From an uncultured Chlorobiaceae bacterium (lineage in GTDB: Bacteria > Bacteroidota > Chlorobiia > Chlorobiales > Chlorobiaceae), in NCBI GenBank assembly GCA_903929845.1, contig CAIYWF010000140.1, forward strand, positions 1 through 5,747: 5,747 bases of DNA. Reading direction: 5' to 3'. The notes beneath the pieces were generated by a model. The model searched no databases. It had not been told where the DNA came from and saw only the letters and a list, made by a program, of their open reading frames with translations. Positions 1 to 5,747 of the stretch are shown piece after piece (the first letter of the stretch is position 1; each line of letters opens with the position of its first letter). A program made the translations under genes and the position numbers.

Positions 1-629
1 AGAACATCAAGCAGACGGTTATCGTCGCCTTGGGCAAATGGTGCATCAACCGATACATGCCGCCCTGCAATTTTCAGCGTGTCGGCATCGTCCTGTGAAT
101 CCATTTCAAGCAGGGTTGCAAGCTCCCTGGTATTGGGATCGCGTTCACATTCCTGTTCAAGCTGACTGTCAGCCTTGCTGATTTTGTTGAGGGTACCTAC
201 CCGGTTCAGGGGAAGCCTGACAATTCTCGACTGCTCAGCCAATGCTTGGAGAATTGACTGCCTGATCCACCATACCGCATAAGAGATAAACTTGAATCCA
301 CGGGTTTCATCGAAGCGCTTTGCCGCTTTGATAAGACCGAGATTCCCTTCATTAATCAGATCACCGAGGGTGAGGCCCTGGTTCTGGTACTGCTTGGCCA
401 CCGAAACAACAAATCGCAGGTTGCCTTTGATAAGTTTGTCAAGAGCACGTTTTGCCCTCTTGTATTCGGTCGTATCGACCGGCATATCAAAGCCCTCTTT
501 TATCGCCTTGGTCAGCCGAACCTCATCTTCTGCAGTCAAAAGATCATATTTTCCTATCTCCTGGAGGTAACGATCAAGAGAAAGGCTTTCGCGATTGGTT
601 ATCTGTTTGCTTATTTTGAGTTGCCTCAT
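1..629 (-). CDS. rpoD: Primary-type RNA polymerase sigma factor (RpoD/SigA family), C-terminus cut off by window edge
   Basis: This is a sigma-70 family subunit that directs core RNA polymerase to promoters. About 209 residues are visible from the ATG at 627-629. Residues 15-45 fit region 1.2 (SLDRYLQEIGKYDLLTAEDE). Residues 69-81 (GNLRFVVSVAKQY) are region 2.1, and 90-107 (DLINEGNLGLIKAAKRFD) region 2.2, the core-binding helix. Residues 113-133 (KFISYAVWWIRQSILQALAEQ split across 2.3/2.4) are the -10 melting and recognition helices. RIVRLP at 135-140 opens region 3, and HVSVDAPF near 191-198 is the region 3.2 linker. Region 4, which binds the -35 element, lies beyond base 1. There is no long acidic region 1.1, as in the short (about 290-residue) primary sigma factors of the Bacteroidetes/Chlorobi group. 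The start is supported by a strong AAGGAGAG ribosome site. The gene follows valS on the same strand after 161 bases. Primary versus group 2 status is an inference from the well-kept region 2. Confidence 0.93.
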   Translation of the reverse strand, partial: MRQLKISKQITNRESLSLDRYLQEIGKYDLLTAEDEVRLTKAIKEGFDMPVDTTEYKRAKRALDKLIKGNLRFVVSVAKQYQNQGLTLGDLINEGNLGLIKAAKRFDETRGFKFISYAVWWIRQSILQALAEQSRIVRLPLNRVGTLNKISKADSQLEQECERDPNTRELATLLEMDSQDDADTLKIAGRHVSVDAPFAQGDDNRLLDV

Positions 630-635
630 ATAGAA

Positions 636-643
636 CTCTCCTT
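636..643 (-). promoter_or_regulatory. Ribosome binding site of the sigma factor gene
   Basis: On the minus strand this reads AAGGAGAG, six bases before the ATG at 627-629. It is the clearest Shine-Dalgarno sequence in the window and fixes the sigma-factor start at MRQLKISK. Confidence 0.8.
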
Positions 644-670
644 GAGAACTTCAGCAAGTTAAACTACCCC

Positions 671-705
671 TACCGATTTGTCTTGATAAACCAGAAAAGT
701 CGGTA
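671..705. repeat. Spaced inverted repeat TACCGA...TCGGTA upstream of the sigma gene
   Basis: TACCGA at 671-676 is the exact reverse complement of TCGGTA at 700-705, with 23 bases between. The pairing can extend by three A-T pairs (TTT at 677-679 region with AAA at 696-698) if one base bulges. It lies 42-76 bases before the sigma-factor ATG, where an operator or 5' leader structure could act. A six-base inverted repeat is also expected by chance at this scale, so no function is assigned. Confidence 0.25.
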
Positions 706-772
706 AATACAGCTTTTTGCGCATTAAACCTAATAAAAAGATCACACTCTCTTCCTTAACCGCAAATACAAA

Positions 773-783
773 CCGAAATTCGG
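773..783 (-). terminator. Weak hairpin just after valS, possible terminator
   Basis: CCGAAATTCGG is a perfect palindrome around a central A, 7 bases past the valS stop. It can form a four-pair CCGA/TCGG stem with an AAT loop, followed on the minus strand by a broken T-run (TTTGTATTT). The stem is too short and AT-rich for a confident intrinsic terminator, so it may instead be chance or an RNA-processing stop. Confidence 0.2.
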
Positions 784-790
784 GTCACCA

Positions 791-3502
<2,712 letters not shown>

Positions 3503-3518
3503 GATAACATTGTTCGGG

Positions 3519-4196
3519 TTAGTCCTTCTTTTCAGGCAGGGGACGTTTTTCGAAAATGGCATCGATAATACCATAATCAAGCGCTTCCTGTGCGTTCATC
3601 CAGCGATCCCTTTCCGAATCCTCCCGCACCTGCTTCACATCCTTGCCAGTATGTTTGGCAAGCAGCTCATCAAGCAACCTGCGGATCTTCTCTATTTCAC
3701 GAGCCTGGATAATAATATCAGTCTCCTGGCCATGCGCGCCACCGGAGGGCTGATGAATCATAATCCTTGAATGGGGAAGTGATGCCCTCTTTCCTTTTGC
3801 TCCGCTGGCAAGCAGAAATGCGCCCATGCTTGCAGCCATACCGACACACACTGTTGAGACTTCCGGACGGATATACTGCATCGTGTCGTATATGCCAAGA
3901 CCGGCAGAAACGCTGCCACCCGGAGAGTTGACATAGATATAAATGTCCCGTTCCGGATCTTCAGATTCGAGAAAAATAAGCTGGGCCATAATCAGACCAG
4001 CCACATGCTCGTCTATCCCGCTTCCAAGGAAAATAATGCGTTCGCGCAGAAGCCTTGAAAAAATATCGAAAGCACGCTCACCACGTCCTGAAGTTTCTAT
4101 AACCATAGGAACAAGGGTGTTGGTAATCCCCTGTTCTATAGCACCTGAGTACATTTTTCTGGCATGGTGCTCAAAACCAAAATTAATATTTGCCAT
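3519..4196 (-). CDS. clpP: ATP-dependent Clp protease proteolytic subunit, complete
   Basis: This is the serine peptidase of the Clp system. It forms a double-heptamer barrel that degrades proteins fed in by an AAA+ unfoldase (ClpX or ClpA/C, not in this window). It has 225 residues. The catalytic triad is visible as Ser123 in GMAASMGAFLL, His148 in SRIMIHQPSGG and Asp197 in SERDRWM. The spacings (25 and 49 residues) match E. coli ClpP exactly. The substrate-binding SPGGSVSAG strand is at 91-99. Aligned from memory with E. coli ClpP, the mature protein should begin near T27-LVPMVIE. This leaves a leader of about 26 residues, longer than the 14 of E. coli, which is probably removed by self-cleavage. 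The start is set by AGGA six bases upstream. The gene is divergent from thyX and followed after 16 bases by valS. Confidence 0.98.
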   Translation of the reverse strand: MANINFGFEHHARKMYSGAIEQGITNTLVPMVIETSGRGERAFDIFSRLLRERIIFLGSGIDEHVAGLIMAQLIFLESEDPERDIYIYVNSPGGSVSAGLGIYDTMQYIRPEVSTVCVGMAASMGAFLLASGAKGKRASLPHSRIMIHQPSGGAHGQETDIIIQAREIEKIRRLLDELLAKHTGKDVKQVREDSERDRWMNAQEALDYGIIDAIFEKRPLPEKKD

Positions 4197-4441
4197 AGCC
4201 TATCCTGTTGTTTAAAATTGGTAAGTTGTTGGAAACCTAAGCTGCACCAAATGTGCCCGGCCCGAGAAGCTCAACTGGCATTCCTGATACTGATTTTCAA
4301 AATACTCAGTGATAACAATAAATCAAGACTTCCCGTTTCAATTAGCAAAAAAAGAGAGTTATCCAATCTTGCATGAAAACAGGAAAAATGGCGCTATTTC
4401 TCTATATTTAAGACCAAACAAAGATCAAAACGTTGAGGAAC
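4197..4441. promoter_or_regulatory. Divergent intergenic region between clpP and thyX
   Basis: These 245 bases lie between two genes transcribed away from each other, so both promoters are expected here. On the thyX side there is an A/T-rich stretch with TATATTTA at 4403-4410, a possible -10 element, but no well-spaced -35 hexamer precedes it. TTGCAT at 4369-4374 is 28 bases away, which is too far. In the middle, 4289-4310 forms an interrupted dyad (ACTG-ATTTT-C-AAAAT-ACT-CAGT) that could be an operator. A GC-rich patch (4257-4265, GCCCGGCCC) lies nearer clpP. No gene-like frame is apparent. Promoter presence is inferred from gene orientation and the individual elements are tentative. Confidence 0.55.
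4203..4206 (-). promoter_or_regulatory. Ribosome binding site of clpP
   Basis: The minus strand reads AGGA, six bases before the ATG at 4194-4196. It supports the first Met over the internal Met15, which has no comparable purine-rich site at the right distance. Confidence 0.6.
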
Positions 4442-5092
4442 ATGCAGGTACGCCTCATTTCAGTCACCACTCCGCTTATTCAGATTGAGAATCAGCCGCT
4501 CTCTCCCGAAGGACTTATCGCTTACTGCGCACGAGTATCCAGCCCGCATCAGGAGACACCTGATTATGAAAAGCTGCTTGCTTACTGTATTACACACAAG
4601 CATTGGAGCGTCTTTGAAATGGTGGATATGACTGTCGAAATTGTGACTTCAAGAGCCATTTCACCACAGATTCTTCGACATAAAAGTTTTCAGTTCCAGG
4701 AATTTTCTCAGCGGTACGCCAAAGCACAGGAGATTGAGCGATACCAGCCAAGGCGACAGGACAGCAAAAACCGGCAAAATTCCCTTGATGATCTCGATGA
4801 AACGACCATCCAGTGGTTTGATGAGGCGCAGGATCGTATTGCCCGAATGGCGCTTGAAGAATACAATCTGGCGCTCGAAAAAGGTATTGCCAAGGAGTGT
4901 GCAAGAGTGCTCCTGCCACTGGGCACTCAAACAAAACTTTATATGAAGGGCTCAGTAAGAAGCTGGATCCACTACCTTGAGGTGCGAACCGATAAAAGCA
5001 CACAACAGGAACACCGGGAAATTGCCTCTGAGATAAAAAACATCTTCAAAGCACAGTTCCCGGTTACTGCAGCAGCGCTTTGCTGGAACTAA
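4442..5092 (+). CDS. thyX: Flavin-dependent thymidylate synthase ThyX, complete
   Basis: ThyX methylates dUMP to dTMP using methylenetetrahydrofolate, FAD and NADPH. It is unrelated in fold to ThyA and works as a cytoplasmic homotetramer. It has 216 residues from the ATG, close to the family norm. The ThyX signature is at residues 79-92: R-H-K-S-F-Q-F-Q-E-F-S-Q-R-Y, matching RHRx7S except that the third residue is Lys rather than Arg. HWSVFEMVDMT at 54-64 is the conserved block before it. ECARVLLPLGTQTKLYM (152-168) and EVRTDKSTQQEH (180-191) follow, with Arg182 in the place of the dUMP-binding arginine. A TTG three codons upstream (4433) is also in frame. The ATG is preferred because it begins MQVRLISVT and has GAGG at 4435-4438, though that spacing is short. 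Its stop overlaps the accD stop on the other strand. Confidence 0.95.
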   Translation: MQVRLISVTTPLIQIENQPLSPEGLIAYCARVSSPHQETPDYEKLLAYCITHKHWSVFEMVDMTVEIVTSRAISPQILRHKSFQFQEFSQRYAKAQEIERYQPRRQDSKNRQNSLDDLDETTIQWFDEAQDRIARMALEEYNLALEKGIAKECARVLLPLGTQTKLYMKGSVRSWIHYLEVRTDKSTQQEHREIASEIKNIFKAQFPVTAAALCWN

Positions 5093-5747
5093 ACCTTGAG
5101 CATACCGAGCAGAGTGACCAGCTCGTTTTTAAGATCCCTCCGGGAGATAATCCGATCAAGAAAGCCATGTTCAAGCAGAAACTCCGCACGCTGAAACCCT
5201 TCGGGCAGATCTCTTTTGATGGTATCCCTGATCACCCTTGGGCCAGCAAATCCTATGAGGGCTTTCGGCTCGCTGATGTTGAGATCGCCAAGCATGGCAA
5301 AAGAGGCGGTGATACCTCCCATTGTCGGATCGGCAAGAAGAGAAATATAGGGCAATTTCCTCTCACTGAGCCGGGTAAGACGGGCTGCGGTTTTAGCCAT
5401 CTGCATCAGACTGAATGCGCCTTCCATCATCCGGGCTCCACCTGACTGGGAAATAACAAGAAGAGGGGCATTGAGCTCAAGTGATTTATCAACAGCACGC
5501 GCTATTTTTTCACCAACAACAGAACCCATTGATCCACCAATAAAACCAAAATCCATGGCTGAAACAACAAGAGGACTACCTCCGCATTCTCCATGGGCAT
5601 TTCGACATGCCTCGGTTTTTCCATTCTTTTCAATAGTATCATGAACTCTGTCGGGATATTTCTTTGTATCGGTAAAACTGAGAGGATCGGCAGAACGGAG
5701 GTTATCGTCAAACTCGATGTACTTGTCGCCGTCGAAAAGAATCGAAA
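5089..5747 (-). CDS. accD: Acetyl-CoA carboxylase carboxyltransferase beta subunit, N-terminus beyond window edge
   Basis: AccD pairs with AccA to form the carboxyltransferase that moves CO2 from carboxybiotin (on AccB) to acetyl-CoA, giving malonyl-CoA for fatty-acid synthesis. About 218 C-terminal residues are visible and the frame is open to base 5747. The N-terminal zinc ribbon and the start lie to the right. Visible landmarks, in protein order, are NLRSADPLSFTDTKKYPDR near the edge, MDFGFIGGSMGSVVGEK from 5556, SGGARM at 5428-5445, PTMGGITASFAMLGDL at 5281-5328 and IGFAGPR at 5236-5256. These are the crotonase-fold blocks, with the glycine pairs that form the oxyanion holes. The tail (DLPEGFQRAEFLLEHGFLD) is the usual AccD C-terminal block, ending LLGMLKV with a TAG stop. 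The Met at 5554-5556 is internal, not a start, because family-conserved sequence (SPLVVSA) continues upstream of it. Confidence 0.96.
   Translation of the reverse strand, partial: SILFDGDKYIEFDDNLRSADPLSFTDTKKYPDRVHDTIEKNGKTEACRNAHGECGGSPLVVSAMDFGFIGGSMGSVVGEKIARAVDKSLELNAPLLVISQSGGARMMEGAFSLMQMAKTAARLTRLSERKLPYISLLADPTMGGITASFAMLGDLNISEPKALIGFAGPRVIRDTIKRDLPEGFQRAEFLLEHGFLDRIISRRDLKNELVTLLGMLKV

Larger units (their letters stand above)
630..790. other. Intergenic gap between valS and the sigma factor gene
   Basis: These 161 bases separate the valS stop from the sigma-factor start, both on the minus strand. The gap holds the sigma gene's ribosome site, a short palindrome just after valS (CCGAAATTCGG, 773-783) and a spaced inverted repeat (671-676 with 700-705). 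No convincing -35/-10 pair could be picked by eye, although a gap this long would have room for a sigma-gene promoter. No open frame here looks like a real gene. Confidence 0.6.

Noticed and set aside
292..570. A plus-strand open frame inside the sigma factor gene
   Set aside because: It is antisense to sigma regions 1.2 to 2.3, with an arginine- and serine-rich translation typical of shadow frames.
3503..3580. A 26-residue N-terminal extension of ValRS starting at 3580
   Set aside because: The frame is open, but these bases mostly encode the C-terminus of ClpP in another frame, and the extension does not resemble any ValRS N-terminus I know.
4369..4408. TTGCAT and TATATT as a standard promoter for thyX
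   Set aside because: The two hexamers are 28 bases apart, far from the roughly 17 expected, so I do not call them a pair. TATATTTA alone remains a weak -10 candidate.
4433..4435. TTG as the thyX start
   Set aside because: It is in frame, but it overlaps the likely ribosome site (GAGG at 4435-4438) for the ATG at 4442 and has no good purine-rich site of its own.
5080..5445. A plus-strand open frame overlapping the end of thyX and running through accD
   Set aside because: It is antisense to conserved AccD blocks (SGGARM, PTMGG, IGFAGPR), so it is a shadow of that gene.
5502..5711. A minus-strand open frame within accD
   Set aside because: It runs on the accD strand in a different frame; the AccD frame here reads through conserved sequence to the window edge, so this one is spurious.

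Overview
The window is a compact housekeeping segment of a bacterial chromosome. It carries five protein-coding genes and almost no spare DNA. The protein sequences (a ClpP opening MANINFGFEHHARK, a short primary sigma factor opening MRQLKISKQITNRESLSLDR, a ValRS with TLGH in place of HxGH, and a ThyX with an FQEFSQRY core) look to me like the green sulfur bacteria (Chlorobi/Chlorobiaceae). This is recognition from memory, not a database result. Base composition looks moderate and even, and nothing suggests recent transfer.

Layout, left to right: (1) 1-629, minus strand, an RpoD/SigA-type sigma factor whose C-terminal DNA-binding part lies beyond the left edge. (2) 630-790, a 161-base gap with weak dyad symmetries. 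(3) 791-3502, minus strand, valS (valyl-tRNA synthetase), complete. (4) 3519-4196, minus strand, clpP, complete and only 16 bases upstream of valS. (5) 4197-4441, a 245-base divergent intergenic region that must hold the start signals for clpP (leftward) and thyX (rightward). (6) 4442-5092, plus strand, thyX (flavin-dependent thymidylate synthase), complete. (7) 5089-5747, minus strand, accD (acetyl-CoA carboxylase carboxyltransferase beta subunit), its N-terminus cut by the right edge, meeting thyX tail to tail with overlapping stop codons.

The genes serve separate core processes: transcription initiation, tRNA charging, protein quality control, dTMP synthesis and fatty-acid initiation. clpP and valS are probably co-transcribed, and the sigma gene may lie in the same transcript or have its own promoter in the 161-base gap. 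I found no mobile element, CRISPR array, tRNA, rRNA, riboswitch, toxin-antitoxin pair or defence module. I also found no evidence of an undescribed system. The points worth a second look are active-site motif variants in ValRS and ThyX, the overlapping convergent stops, and the unassigned divergent promoter region.
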